A DNA stretch of 64,000 nucleotides from Catenuloplanes indicus (GCF_030813715.1 NZ_JAUSUZ010000001.1:8910501-8974500), one strand, 5' to 3'; positions 8,076 through 16,386 are shown, counted from the first letter of the stretch. Program-made: numbers and translations. Notes: generated by a model not told the origin, from the letters alone.

Positions 8076-9187
8076 GACAGGGTGGCGATCGCCTGACGAC
8101 CGCCCTCCAGGAAGCCGTTCCACTCGCCGCCCGCGTCCTTGCTGCGCGGCTCGATCACACCGTGCCAGTACTTGTTCAGGATCGCCAGGTCCTCCGGGCT
8201 GCGCCGGGCGAGCGACCCGACCAGCGAGGACGCCAGCGTCTGCGAGGTCAGCGACGCGGCGCCGAAGAAGGTGCTGTGCAGGATCGCGTCCTCCAGCACG
8301 CCGATCTGCTCGGCCGTGGACAGCGCGGACTCCAGCCGCTCGTCGTCGCTGGTCGCGGACGCGGACGCGGCGCGCAGGTCGGCGAACGACTGGAGGAGCA
8401 CGTCGAGCAGCGTCGGCGGCACCTCCAGCTCGATGTTGTGCCGGCGCAGCAGCTCCTCGGTGCGGAACCGGACGATCTCCGCCTCGCTCTTCTTGTTCGT
8501 CACCACCGGGATGCGGACGAAGTTGAACCGCCGCTTCAGCGCGGACGACAGGTCGTTGACGCCGCGGTCCCGGCTGTTCGCGGTCGCGATGATCGAGAAG
8601 CCGGGCTTGGCGAAGACGATGTTGTCCTCGTCCAGCTCCGGGATGGACACGTACTTCTCGGACAGGATCGAGATCAGCGCGTCCTGCACGTCGCTGGTCG
8701 AGCGGGTCAGCTCCTCGAACCGGCCGATCACGCCGTTCTCCATCGCCGTCATGATCGGCGACGGGATCATCGACTGCCGGGACTGGCCCTTCGCGATCAC
8801 CATCGAGACGTTCCACGAGTACTTGATGTGGTCCTCGGTGGTCCCCGCGGTGCCCTGCACGACCAGCGTCGAGTTCCGGCTGATCGCGGCGGACAGCAGC
8901 TCGGCCAGCCAGCTCTTGCCGGTGCCCGGGTCGCCGATCAGCAGCAGGCCGCGGTCGGACGCGAGCGTGACGATCGCGCGCTCCACGAAGCTGCGGTCGC
9001 CGAACCACTTCTGCGGGATCTCCCGCTCCAGCCCGTCGGCGCGCTCCGAGCCGAGGATGAACAGGCGCACCATCTTCGGGCTCAGCCGCCAGGAGAACGG
9101 CTTGGGGTTGTCGTCGATCGACTCCAGCCAGTCCAGCTCCTCGGCGTACTTCGCCTCGGCCGGGGCGCGCAGCAGCTCGTTGCTCAT
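8072..9187 (-). CDS. MoxR-type AAA+ ATPase (YehL-like)
   Basis: 371 residues. Walker A is GDPGTGKS with Lys91. The Walker B region reads IGRFEEL, so the usual Asp-Glu pair is Glu-Glu. Sensor 1 Asn lies in IIATANSRDRG, and arginine-finger-like residues in SALKRRF. MoxR ATPases act with VWA proteins as chaperones that insert cofactors or remodel complexes. Here the VWA gene ends just upstream and the DUF5682-like gene overlaps downstream. The ATG at 9187 is preceded on the coding strand by AAGGAG with good spacing. The divergent Walker B makes it closer to the YehL branch than to classical MoxR, RavA or NorQ; it should still hydrolyse ATP. Confidence 0.85.
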   Translation of the reverse strand: MSNELLRAPAEAKYAEELDWLESIDDNPKPFSWRLSPKMVRLFILGSERADGLEREIPQKWFGDRSFVERAIVTLASDRGLLLIGDPGTGKSWLAELLSAAISRNSTLVVQGTAGTTEDHIKYSWNVSMVIAKGQSRQSMIPSPIMTAMENGVIGRFEELTRSTSDVQDALISILSEKYVSIPELDEDNIVFAKPGFSIIATANSRDRGVNDLSSALKRRFNFVRIPVVTNKKSEAEIVRFRTEELLRRHNIELEVPPTLLDVLLQSFADLRAASASATSDDERLESALSTAEQIGVLEDAILHSTFFGAASLTSQTLASSLVGSLARRSPEDLAILNKYWHGVIEPRSKDAGGEWNGFLEGGRQAIATLS

Positions 9188-9209
9188 GTGTATGTGCTCC
9201 TTAAAACGG

Positions 9210-10592
9210 TCAGACGAGGAAGTTCTTGAGCTCGTGGACGAGCTTCTTGATCCGGCCGGAGAGCACCGGGGTGCCCTGATCCTTGAACCGCTGCCGGAAC
9301 CACGGGTTGACGGACTGCTGGCCGCCGCTGCTGACCGACCCGACCGGGATGAACCGGGCGCCGGACCGGTGGATCGCGGAGAACCCGTCCCAGCACTCCT
9401 GCTCGCGCCACTCGTAGAAGTCGGAGATCCAGACCACCACGGTGTTGCGCGGGTCGGCGATCTTCGGGCGGGCCAGCTGCAGCGCGGCCGTGCCGTCCGT
9501 GCCGCCGCCGAGCTGGGTGCGCAGCAGCACCTCGAACGGGTCGTGCACCCAGGTGGTCAGGTCCAGTGCGCGCGTGTCGTACGCGATGAGGTGCACGTCC
9601 ACCTTGGGCAGACCGGCGAAGATCGAGGCGAGGATGGTGCAGTTGACCATCGCGTCCACCATCGAGCCGGACTGGTCCACCACCACGATCAACCGGGCCG
9701 GCTCGACGCGCTTGGCGGTCTGCTTGTAGTACAGCCGGTCGACGTAGAGACGCTCGTCCTCCGGGCTCCAGTTCGGCAGGTTCTTCCAGATCGTCCGGTC
9801 GACGTCCAGGTTGCGGAACACCCGCTTCGGCGGGATCGACCGGTCGATCGTGCCGGTGGAGGCCTGTGCCACCTGCGTGCGGAGCACCTGCGCGACCTCG
9901 TCGACGAAGCGCTTGATCAGTGCCTTCGCGTTCGCCAGCGCCACCCCGTCCAGGTTGTCCTTGTCGCGCAGCAGCTGCTCGATCAGCGACATGCTCGGCG
10001 TCAGCTTCTTCGCCAGCCGCGGGTCGGCCAGCACCTCGCGCAGCCGCATGCGCTTGATCAGGTCGGCCTCGATCGCGGCCAGTGCCGGGCCGAGGCTGAC
10101 GTGGAAGCCGCTCCCGGGCGCGTTCCCGGCCGCGGGGCCGCTGCCCGTCTCCGTGCCGCCGGCGCCGGTGGCCGCGGCCCGGCCGCGCAGCGCACCCGGC
10201 TCGCAACCCAGCGCGCGCTCGAACCAGCCCGCGTCCGACTGCCAGCGGGCCAGCTGCTCCGCGGTGACGTTGCCGCCGCCGGTGACGAACACGTTCAGCA
10301 TCAGCTTCGACACCAGCGCGGCGCGGCGGACCTCCTGCGACCGGCCGTCGTCGGCCGGTGCCATCAGCCCGTCGATCTCGGCCTCCAGGTCCGGGTACCG
10401 CTGGACCACGCTGTCGACCGACACGGACGGGTCGAGCAGCAGCGCGGGCAGGCCGAGGTCGTCGACGATCGCCACGCTCGTGGACTCCAGCGAGGCCTGC
10501 TCCTCCGGGTCGAACAGCCGCGCCAGCAGCCGCCAGTAGAGCACCTGCCGCCGGTTCTCGTCCGGCGAGGGCGCGTTCGCGGGCTCGTTCAT
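9210..10592 (-). CDS. VWA-domain protein with intact MIDAS, partner of the MoxR ATPase (YehP-like)
   Basis: 460 residues. The N-terminal 290 residues are helical with a Gly/Ala-rich low-complexity insert (about 138-162). The C-terminal VWA domain (about 298-460) has a complete metal-ion-dependent adhesion site: DQSGS (Asp306, Ser308, Ser310), Thr365 in GGGTDG and Asp391 in ISDF. This layout, helical N-terminus then C-terminal VWA, is that of CoxE, ViaA and YehP proteins that pair with MoxR ATPases. The start ATG overlaps the previous stop as ATGA, showing coupling. No signal peptide or membrane helix is visible, so it acts in the cytoplasm. Confidence 0.87.
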   Translation of the reverse strand: MNEPANAPSPDENRRQVLYWRLLARLFDPEEQASLESTSVAIVDDLGLPALLLDPSVSVDSVVQRYPDLEAEIDGLMAPADDGRSQEVRRAALVSKLMLNVFVTGGGNVTAEQLARWQSDAGWFERALGCEPGALRGRAAATGAGGTETGSGPAAGNAPGSGFHVSLGPALAAIEADLIKRMRLREVLADPRLAKKLTPSMSLIEQLLRDKDNLDGVALANAKALIKRFVDEVAQVLRTQVAQASTGTIDRSIPPKRVFRNLDVDRTIWKNLPNWSPEDERLYVDRLYYKQTAKRVEPARLIVVVDQSGSMVDAMVNCTILASIFAGLPKVDVHLIAYDTRALDLTTWVHDPFEVLLRTQLGGGTDGTAALQLARPKIADPRNTVVVWISDFYEWREQECWDGFSAIHRSGARFIPVGSVSSGGQQSVNPWFRQRFKDQGTPVLSGRIKKLVHELKNFLV

Positions 10593-11917
10593 TTGCGCAG
10601 CAGCCTTCCCGCGCGCTCGCGCAGCACGTCGACCGCGGTGCCGGCCACGGCCTCCGCCTTCGCCGCCTTCGCCTCGGCCGGGCCGGACGCCCACTCGCCC
10701 GAATGCACGGTGACCTGCTTCTTCTTCACCGTGGTCTGGACCGCCAGCGGTTGCACCGACCAGCGGCCGTCCCAGCGCAGCAGGCCCAGGCACGCGGTGG
10801 CGCCGTCGACCAGCGCCGGGGTCAGCGGCCCGGCCGCGGGCAGCCGGCCGTAGTCGACCGCGACCGCGTCGAACCCCTCCAGCAGCACGGGCGTGGCGAG
10901 CATCGCCGGGTGCCGGTCCAGCGGCGGGACCGCGGGCAGCGTGGCCGCTCCCATCCGAACCCGTGCGGTGGTGATCGGGTCTGCGGCGTCGCCGGGCGTG
11001 GCCTTCGCCTCGTCCCAGATCAGGTCGCCGGCCGGGGTCAGCGCCATGCCGTCGATCTCGGCCGTGGTGCCGCCGGTGACCATGGCCCGGAAGACCGGGA
11101 ACCCGGCCAGCATGCGCCACGCGGACGGGCCGGTGATCGTGTCGACCTTCGCGGCCGCGACACTCGTCCGGACCACCCGCACCTCGTCGCCGGTCTCCAG
11201 CAGCGCGTGCACCTGCGCCTGGAACACGGTCGGGTGCTCGTGCAGATCCACGCCCAGGTAGAGCAGCCGGCCGCGGACCGGGGTGGCCCCGAACGCCGGG
11301 AAACCGTCCTGGCTGAGCAGCAGCCCGCGGGTCCACAGGTCGGCCCAGCGGCGCACCGGCACCCGGTCGAGCGTGGCGACCGGCGCGGCCGCGCGCAGCT
11401 CGGCGGCGAACCCGTCGAGCAGCACGGCCAGCCGCCGCTGGGCCGGGTCGGCCAGCAGCGCGGCCACCGCCTGCGCACCGGCCGCGGCCAGCTCGTGATC
11501 GACGCCGTGCCAGCCCGCGATGGCCAGCTCGCGCAGCCAGGACCGGCCGCCCGCGAGCAAGCCCGGCGGGGTCTGCGCACCGGCGCCCGGCTCCCACCCG
11601 GCGCGGGTGCGGCCGAGCGCGGTGTCGACCGAGGTCAGCAGCGCGTCGTGGACCGCGCCGAGCAGCGCGGTGCGGGCACCGGCCAGCGCGATCAGGTGCT
11701 CGTCCGTCACCGTACCCGCGATGATCTTTCCGACGGAGTCGGCGATCCGGCCGGCCAGCGGTGACCCGGCGAACGCGCCCGCGAGATCCTCGAGCGCGGC
11801 CGTGCGCTCCTCGTCGAGCCGGGCCAGGCCGTGGATGAGCGCGTCGTCCAGGCCGTCGACCAGCGCCAGCGACTCCTCGACCCCGGCCGGGGTGGCACGC
11901 AACGCATCCGCCAGCAT
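10589..11917 (-). CDS. DUF5691-like protein of the MoxR/VWA/SWIM operon
   Basis: 442 residues, start ATG sharing one base with the stop of the SWIM gene (TGATG) and end overlapping the VWA gene by 4 nt. The sequence is almost wholly helical, Ala/Leu-rich in the first 250 residues, then has a more beta-rich region (about 260-400) and ends with a basic RERAGRLLRK tail. No catalytic motif is evident. DUF5691 proteins are, to my knowledge, regularly encoded beside SWIM zinc-finger proteins and this MoxR/VWA pair; I assign the name from position, size and general character rather than from a diagnostic motif. A scaffold or substrate-recruiting role is a guess. Confidence 0.65.
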   Translation of the reverse strand: MLADALRATPAGVEESLALVDGLDDALIHGLARLDEERTAALEDLAGAFAGSPLAGRIADSVGKIIAGTVTDEHLIALAGARTALLGAVHDALLTSVDTALGRTRAGWEPGAGAQTPPGLLAGGRSWLRELAIAGWHGVDHELAAAGAQAVAALLADPAQRRLAVLLDGFAAELRAAAPVATLDRVPVRRWADLWTRGLLLSQDGFPAFGATPVRGRLLYLGVDLHEHPTVFQAQVHALLETGDEVRVVRTSVAAAKVDTITGPSAWRMLAGFPVFRAMVTGGTTAEIDGMALTPAGDLIWDEAKATPGDAADPITTARVRMGAATLPAVPPLDRHPAMLATPVLLEGFDAVAVDYGRLPAAGPLTPALVDGATACLGLLRWDGRWSVQPLAVQTTVKKKQVTVHSGEWASGPAEAKAAKAEAVAGTAVDVLRERAGRLLRK

Positions 11918-12414
11918 CAGCGCACCGCCCCGGTCGCCGGGAACCACTGCAGCTCCGGCAGCGGATCGGTGCCGGCCGGCAGCTCCAGGTAGGCCAGGTG
12001 GCGCAGGAAACTGGCGAACACCTCGGCCGCCCGGTTCGGCGCGGTCGTGGTCCGCAGCGCGGACATCACGCTCGCGCCCTCGGCCACCTCCACCTTCAGG
12101 TAACGGGCGACGCGGTCCGTGCCGTACTGCAACTCGGCCTCCGCGACCAGCGCCTGAATGTGCTTGCAGGGCCGGGAACCGCCGGACAGCCCACCACAGG
12201 GCCGGTTGTTGTTGGTGTTGCAGCTCAGCCCGTGCTCACCCGCGGTCACCGACGACACGTAGACGCGCTCGACGTCCGACCCGCTGGACACCACACCCTG
12301 CAGCCGCCCCTCCGCCAGCTCCACGAACGGCACCTTCGCCAGCTTCCGCGGCCGTGCCGGCGCGACGACGGGCGCTGCGCTGCGCCGCTCGTAGGCGACG
12401 CCATCGCTTGTCAC
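11917..12414 (-). CDS. SWIM zinc-finger protein (YehQ-like), first gene of the operon
   Basis: 165 residues from a GTG start with GAGGAGGA 6 nt upstream. A SWIM-type zinc site is formed by Cys65, Cys73, Cys83 and His85 in the pattern C-x7-C-x9-CKHI, followed by the usual helix IQALVAEAEL. SWIM domains bind zinc and mediate DNA or protein contacts. The rest is helical, with a Pro/Arg-rich N-terminus. As promoter-proximal gene of five overlapping minus-strand genes it likely supplies the recognition function of the module. The divergent interval (12415-12505) holds the operon promoter; no operator stands out. Confidence 0.82.
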   Translation of the reverse strand: MTSDGVAYERRSAAPVVAPARPRKLAKVPFVELAEGRLQGVVSSGSDVERVYVSSVTAGEHGLSCNTNNNRPCGGLSGGSRPCKHIQALVAEAELQYGTDRVARYLKVEVAEGASVMSALRTTTAPNRAAEVFASFLRHLAYLELPAGTDPLPELQWFPATGAVR

Positions 12415-12505
12415 AACCAGTCCTCCTCACGAACAAGTGCCCGTAGTTGTATCGGAGCGGTCCGACAAAAACCGGTGACCTGGCCTTCTGGCATGATTCG
12501 CGGTC

Positions 12506-13234
12506 ATGTGGGAGAGGACTGACGCGGGTTTCTGGCGGCACGTCGCGTCCGGCGTGCTGTTCCGCCGGGTGCCGGCCGGCACGTTCCGGATGGGTCTGTC
12601 CGAGGCCGAGGAGGCGACGCTGGCCGGCGTCGAGTTCGCCGACGGCGGCCTGACGGCCGAGGACCTGGCCCAGATGCGGCCGGTCCGCGACGTACGCGTG
12701 GACGGGTTCCTGATGGCCCGGCACCCGCTGACCGTCGCCCAGGTGCGGCACTGGCTGCCCGAGTACGAGGACGAGTACGCCGACGGTGACGAGCACCGGG
12801 TGGCGCGGCTGGAGTGGCCGGACGAACTGCTGGAGCAGCTGCCGTTCCGGCTGCCCAGCGAGGCCGAGTGGGAGTACGCCGCGCGAGCCGGCACCACCGG
12901 CCTGTGGCACCGCGGCGACACGCCGCCGGGCTCGGGCGACGTGCTCGACACGTTCGGCGACGAGGCCGCCGTCGCCGCGTCGGAGAACCCGTTCGGGCTG
13001 GCCGCGATGGGCAGCACCGCGGACCTGTGCGCGGACACCTACATCGACGGGTACGCGGACGCGCCGTCCGACGCCCGGCCACGGATCGCGGAGGACGCGG
13101 AACGGGTGGTCCGCGGCGGTGCCGCCGATCTCCACCCGTGGCAGGGCGTCGACGAGTGGCTGATGCTGCTGCCGTCGACCCGCTACGAGTTCGGCGAGTT
13201 CGCCTCCGTCCGGCCGGTCGCACCGCTGCCGTAG
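12506..13234 (+). CDS. FGE/SUMF1-fold protein lacking the catalytic cysteines
   Basis: 242 residues with the formylglycine-generating-enzyme (FGE-sulfatase) fold: [12 protein letters not shown] near the N-terminus, the YxxxxHPLTVAQ-like element, [17 protein letters not shown] in the middle, and a late VRGGA strand. Active FGEs need two cysteines near the C-terminal RGGSW block; here the stretch after VRGG contains none, so sulfatase activation is unlikely. A single Cys occurs in ADLCADTY. Non-catalytic members of this fold serve as binding domains or as nonheme-iron enzymes in other pathways. It is transcribed divergently from the MoxR/VWA operon with about 90 bp between, so shared regulation is possible. 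Confidence 0.75.
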   Translation: MWERTDAGFWRHVASGVLFRRVPAGTFRMGLSEAEEATLAGVEFADGGLTAEDLAQMRPVRDVRVDGFLMARHPLTVAQVRHWLPEYEDEYADGDEHRVARLEWPDELLEQLPFRLPSEAEWEYAARAGTTGLWHRGDTPPGSGDVLDTFGDEAAVAASENPFGLAAMGSTADLCADTYIDGYADAPSDARPRIAEDAERVVRGGAADLHPWQGVDEWLMLLPSTRYEFGEFASVRPVAPLP

Positions 13235-13244
13235 GGTGCTCGCC

Positions 13245-13763
13245 ATGACGATCGTGGAGATCTTCACCGACGGTGCGTGCCGCCGGAACCCCGGGCCCGG
13301 CGGCTGGGGCGCGCTGCTGCGTTACGGCGCGCACGAGCGGGAGATGTGCGGGGGCGAGGCGGGGGAGACCACCAACAACCGGATGGAGCTGATGGCCCCG
13401 ATCGCGGCTCTGGAGACGCTGACCCGCCCGTCCGAGGTGCACATCCACACGGACAGTACGTATGTGCGGAACGGGATCACCAGCTGGATCAAGGGCTGGA
13501 AGCGCAACGGGTGGCAGACGAAGGACAAGAAGCCGGTCAAGAACGCGGATCTGTGGCAGCGGCTGGACGAGGCCTGCAAGCGGCACACGATCGAGTGGCA
13601 CTGGGTGAAGGGCCACGCCGGGCACGTGGAGAACGAACGCGCGGACCGTCTCGCGGCCAAGGGCCTCGCGGAGGCGGTCGCCAACGACCACCGCGCCGAC
13701 CCACCCGCCCCATTGGGCTCGCGTGCCGCGACGGATCCGGGCGCCCTCTTCCCGGCGGGCTGA
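13245..13763 (+). CDS. rnhA: Ribonuclease HI
   Basis: Degrades the RNA strand of RNA-DNA hybrids in the cytoplasm. 172 residues with the full catalytic set Asp9 (FTDGA), Glu48 (RMEL), Asp70 (HTDS) and Asp134 (ERAD), plus His124 (KGHAGH); numbering is nearly identical to the E. coli enzyme. A basic handle segment ([16 protein letters not shown]) is present. A C-terminal extension of about 25 residues, rich in Pro and Ala, follows the usual end. I prefer the ATG at 13245 over the GTG at 13236. It may be cotranscribed with the FGE-fold gene, 10 nt upstream. Confidence 0.93.
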   Translation: MTIVEIFTDGACRRNPGPGGWGALLRYGAHEREMCGGEAGETTNNRMELMAPIAALETLTRPSEVHIHTDSTYVRNGITSWIKGWKRNGWQTKDKKPVKNADLWQRLDEACKRHTIEWHWVKGHAGHVENERADRLAAKGLAEAVANDHRADPPAPLGSRAATDPGALFPAG

Positions 13764-13803
13764 GGACTCGCCGGACCGTCGTCCCGCCTCCGGCGCCCCG
13801 CCG

Positions 13804-14331
13804 TCACCGAGGGCTGTTCGGGCCGGTGAGGGTCGTGATCGGCAGTACGTCCCGCCAACGGTCCTCGCGGGTGCGGTCGCGCAGCTCCGCATCGGGCTCG
13901 TCGCCGGCGCGCACGGCGTCGACGTACGCCTTCGCCTCCCGGAGGCTGAGCCGAGGCGCGTTCCGGCGCAGATGCCGCAGGGCGGCCGTGCCGCTCTCCC
14001 GCGTGATCAGGTCCCGTACCGCGTCGAGCAGCGCGTCGGGTGGCGCCATGCCCTTGACCTGCTCGCGATAGAGCTCCTCCCAGGCCTCGGCGACGAAAGT
14101 GGTGACGGGAATGTGATGAATGCTCCCGTCCTCCTGGTCGACCAGGTACGGGCCGTGCCCGACCAGCATCCGACCGGGATCTCCGGTACGGATGTACTCC
14201 GCGGACTGCCAGGAGACGAGCCACCCGAGAGCGTGTCTCCGCACGGCGCTCACGCCGAGTTCCGGAAGCCGGGGCTGCGCCCGCCGCTCGACCGCGAGCT
14301 GCGCCTCCACCAGCGCGACGGCACGCTCCAT
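13804..14331 (-). CDS. YrhB/Imm35-like protein
   Basis: 175 residues. The N-terminal half (HALGWLVSWQSAEYIRTGD, then MLVGHGPYLVDQEDGSI) matches the YrhB domain, also called immunity protein 35, in its W-x-S-W-Q-S-x-E-Y and G-x-x-P-Y-L-V-D pattern. Members include a heat-stable chaperone-like protein in E. coli and immunity proteins beside polymorphic toxins. No toxin gene is adjacent, so an orphan immunity or chaperone role is equally likely. The C-terminal half is helical and charged. An in-frame GTG at 14340 is an alternative start; neither has a strong ribosome binding site. Convergent with rnhA. Confidence 0.65.
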   Translation of the reverse strand: MERAVALVEAQLAVERRAQPRLPELGVSAVRRHALGWLVSWQSAEYIRTGDPGRMLVGHGPYLVDQEDGSIHHIPVTTFVAEAWEELYREQVKGMAPPDALLDAVRDLITRESGTAALRHLRRNAPRLSLREAKAYVDAVRAGDEPDAELRDRTREDRWRDVLPITTLTGPNSPR

Positions 14332-14400
14332 CGTGATCACACCAGCATTGTCCGGTCTACCGGCGCCGAGCCGGCGCAACCGCGTGTCGCTGTCCCGGTG

Positions 14401-14423
14401 AGGAACGATTCCAGATCGTTCCT
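14401..14423. repeat. Perfect 9-bp inverted repeat upstream of the YrhB-like gene
   Basis: AGGAACGAT (14401-14409), a 5-nt spacer and the exact complement ATCGTTCCT (14415-14423). It lies about 70 bp upstream of the YrhB-like start and could be an operator or a short hairpin. It is less GC-rich than its surroundings. Confidence 0.5.
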
Positions 14424-14580
14424 GATCGATCGGCGGTTCGAGCGGCTGGTCGCGGACGGACTGGACGCGGCTCGGCGGGATCACCATGGGACTGCGGCCG
14501 CGCGGGCAGCGGGAGGCGCTCACGCCGTGGCGAGGGCCGGCCTTCGCGGACGTGGCGGACCGGTCGGTCATCGCCCACCT
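14421..14580 (+). pseudogene. Remnant of a SARP/AfsR-type bacterial transcriptional activator domain
   Basis: In one frame the DNA reads IDRRFERLVADGLDAARR (about 14424-14480), a typical start of a BTAD domain. From about 14500 a different frame reads EALTPWRGPAFADVADRS, the hallmark ALxLWRGPALADVAD block of the same domain. The two pieces are at the right distance but out of phase, with no start codon, DNA-binding domain or rest of the protein. It is a frameshifted fragment of a pathway-specific activator. The following 250 bp (to about 14817) also look like decayed coding sequence: VRHEELRAGVPDLRIT then, in another frame, RMPMTESGVPVD and a stop. I could not assign that second piece. The whole 14341-14861 interval otherwise holds no intact gene. 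Confidence 0.5.
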
Positions 14581-14821
14581 CCGCACGACACGGAGGCCGT
14601 ACCCGCCCGGTGGCGGCGCCGATCGACGAGGTCTGCGCGGACGTGACGGCCGCGTGAGGGTCGCCCGCTGAGCATGGCGGGATGTTGGCCGGTACGGCGT
14701 GGCGGCGCGGTGCGGCACGAGGAGCTGCGTGCCGGCGTGCCGGACCTGCGGATCACCGGCGCGCGCCGGAGTGGGCCACCCGGATGCCGATGACCGAGTC
14801 CGGCGTGCCGGTGGACTGAAT

Positions 14822-14853
14822 CCGGGGGTACGGCGCGCACGCCGTACCCCCGG
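14822..14853. terminator. Bidirectional hairpin after the DUF305 gene
   Basis: Perfect 14-bp stem, CCGGGGGTACGGCG (14822-14835) and its complement (14840-14853), with a CGCA tetraloop. It starts 8 bp beyond the minus-strand DUF305 stop codon. Confidence 0.75.
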
Positions 14854-14861
14854 GCGGTGTG

Positions 14862-15473
14862 TCAGACCGTGCCCGCGCTGATCTTCAGCATCAGCTGGAT
14901 CTGGGCGGTGCGGGAGTCGTCGATGCTCTTGGCGAGCGCCTTCGCGTCCGGGTTCGCGCCCTCGGCGGCCTCGGTCTTCGCCATCTCGACCGCGTTGTGC
15001 TGGTGGCCGGTGAACAGCGCGAGGAACGTGCCGTCGAAGTCGGCCGCGGGCGTGTTGCGCAGCGACTCGATCTCCTCGGGCGTGGTGGCCGGGAGGCCGC
15101 CGTGGTCGGCGTGCAGATTGACGTCGGTGTCGGCGCGGTCGGCCTCGCCCCAGGCGGTCAGCCACGACTTCATGGTGGCGATCTCGTCCTTCTGGGTGGC
15201 GACGACCGCGGAGGCGAGCGTCTTCAGGTCGTCGCTGGTGGCCTTCTCGGTGGCGATCTCCGCCATCGCGACGCCCTGCTCGTGGTGGTTGACCATCATC
15301 TGCAGGAACATCACGTCGTGGTCGTTGCGCCCGCCGGTGTTCGGCGCCGTGTCCGCGGCGGCCGGCGGGGTGTCCGGCGAGGTGGACGGCGTGGCGGGGG
15401 CGGTACCGCAGGCGGTCAGGACCGCGGTCAGGGCGGTGGCGGTGAGCAGGGCGGTGGCGAGACGGCGTGTCAT
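14862..15473 (-). CDS. DUF305 lipoprotein
   Basis: 203 residues. An N-terminal signal peptide ends in the lipobox LTAC with Cys22 as the lipidated residue, so the protein is anchored outside the membrane. After a Pro/Thr-rich linker comes the DUF305 domain (about 52-203), a ferritin-like helical fold with the paired motifs FLQMMVNHHEQGVAMA and LFTGHQHNAVEMA rich in His and Met. Such proteins are often linked to copper or other metal handling at the cell surface. There is no copper transporter adjacent; the neighbours are copper-dependent LPMOs, which is suggestive but unproven. Confidence 0.85.
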   Translation of the reverse strand: MTRRLATALLTATALTAVLTACGTAPATPSTSPDTPPAAADTAPNTGGRNDHDVMFLQMMVNHHEQGVAMAEIATEKATSDDLKTLASAVVATQKDEIATMKSWLTAWGEADRADTDVNLHADHGGLPATTPEEIESLRNTPAADFDGTFLALFTGHQHNAVEMAKTEAAEGANPDAKALAKSIDDSRTAQIQLMLKISAGTV

Positions 15474-15558
15474 CGTGGGCTTCCTAGCGGTGTGCACGAG
15501 ATCGTGGGCGAGGGGACCGTGCGGGACCCGCCGGTCGGAACGGGTCCCGCACGGAGAA

Positions 15559-16386
15559 TCACGTGACCGGAAGCCAGAGCGCGAGCACGATCGGCGGCTC
15601 CCAGCCGGGGAGCGTGGTGTGCCCCTGGCGGCACTCGTAGGTGACGCCCTCGAACGTGACCCTGTCGCCGGTCTTGTACGCGGTCCAGCTCTTCCAGTCC
15701 GTCGCGGCACCGCCGCCGGTGTTGCCACCGCCGGTGTTGCCGCCACCGCTGACCGGTGCGGACGTGCCGGCCGAGGCGGACGGGGACGCGGGCGCCGGGT
15801 TCGCCGGCTGCTGCGGTGCCGGCTGCTGGGGCGCGGGCTGCTCCGGGGCCGGCTTCGCCGGTGCGTTGCCGCCGGTGCCGCCCACGTTCAGGTCGACGCA
15901 GTTGTAGAACGCCATCGGCGTGTCCGCGATGTTCCACACGGCCAGCACCTTGATCCGGCCGGAGTAGCCGCTCAGGTTCACCTGGTGCCGGACGGTCGCG
16001 GCCGGCTGCGCGCCCTTGTCGTCGAACTCGGCGATCTTCTTGGTGCCGACGAAGTACTGCCACGTCGACGTCTTGTGCCGGGCGGTCAGCACCCAGCTGA
16101 ACGACGCGGACGTGCCGACGTTCGTCACCGGCCAGGCCCGCGCGTCGTCCTTCAGCACCGAGAACTGCGACAGGCCACCGTCGCAGCTCGTCAGGCCCTT
16201 CGGCCCCTCGACCGACTGCGGCTCGTACTGGATGTTGCCGCAGTCCTTGGCCGCGCCGCTCGCGCAGTTCGCCTGCCGGCTCGGCGGAGACGATATGTAG
16301 CCGTGCGCGCTCGCCGGCGACGCGACCACCAGGGAACCGGCGACGGTGCCCAGCGCGAGAAGGGACGTGGTGAGGGTTCTACGCAT
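15559..16386 (-). CDS. Secreted AA10 lytic polysaccharide monooxygenase with C-terminal CBM5/12
   Basis: 275 residues. Signal peptide cleavage after ASA exposes His28 (HGYISSPPSRQ), which with His104 (TARHKTS) forms the copper histidine brace. The enzyme cleaves chitin or cellulose oxidatively. The AA10 domain spans about 28-173, followed by a Pro/Gln/Ala linker with PAPQQP repeats and a Gly/Asn linker, then a CBM5/12 chitin-binding module (about 229-270, with WKSWTAYKTGD and GWEPP). A ribosome binding site AAGGAG precedes the start. The next gene upstream on the same strand is a paralogue. The C-terminus LALWLPVT resembles the end of the paralogue. Confidence 0.92.
   Translation of the reverse strand: MRRTLTTSLLALGTVAGSLVVASPASAHGYISSPPSRQANCASGAAKDCGNIQYEPQSVEGPKGLTSCDGGLSQFSVLKDDARAWPVTNVGTSASFSWVLTARHKTSTWQYFVGTKKIAEFDDKGAQPAATVRHQVNLSGYSGRIKVLAVWNIADTPMAFYNCVDLNVGGTGGNAPAKPAPEQPAPQQPAPQQPANPAPASPSASAGTSAPVSGGGNTGGGNTGGGAATDWKSWTAYKTGDRVTFEGVTYECRQGHTTLPGWEPPIVLALWLPVT

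Noticed and set aside
5292-8096. Plus-strand open frame of over 900 codons opposite the DUF5682-like gene
   Set aside because: Arg/Gln/Pro-rich translation without any family motif. The minus-strand frame has coherent motifs and overlaps its neighbours exactly, so this is an antisense shadow of high GC content.
12506-13234. Active formylglycine-generating enzyme
   Set aside because: The cysteine pair needed near the C-terminal RGG block is absent and no sulfatase gene is in the window.
13804-14331. Toxin-immunity locus around the Imm35/YrhB-like gene
   Set aside because: No toxin, WXG100 or secretion gene lies next to it, so a polymorphic toxin system cannot be claimed.
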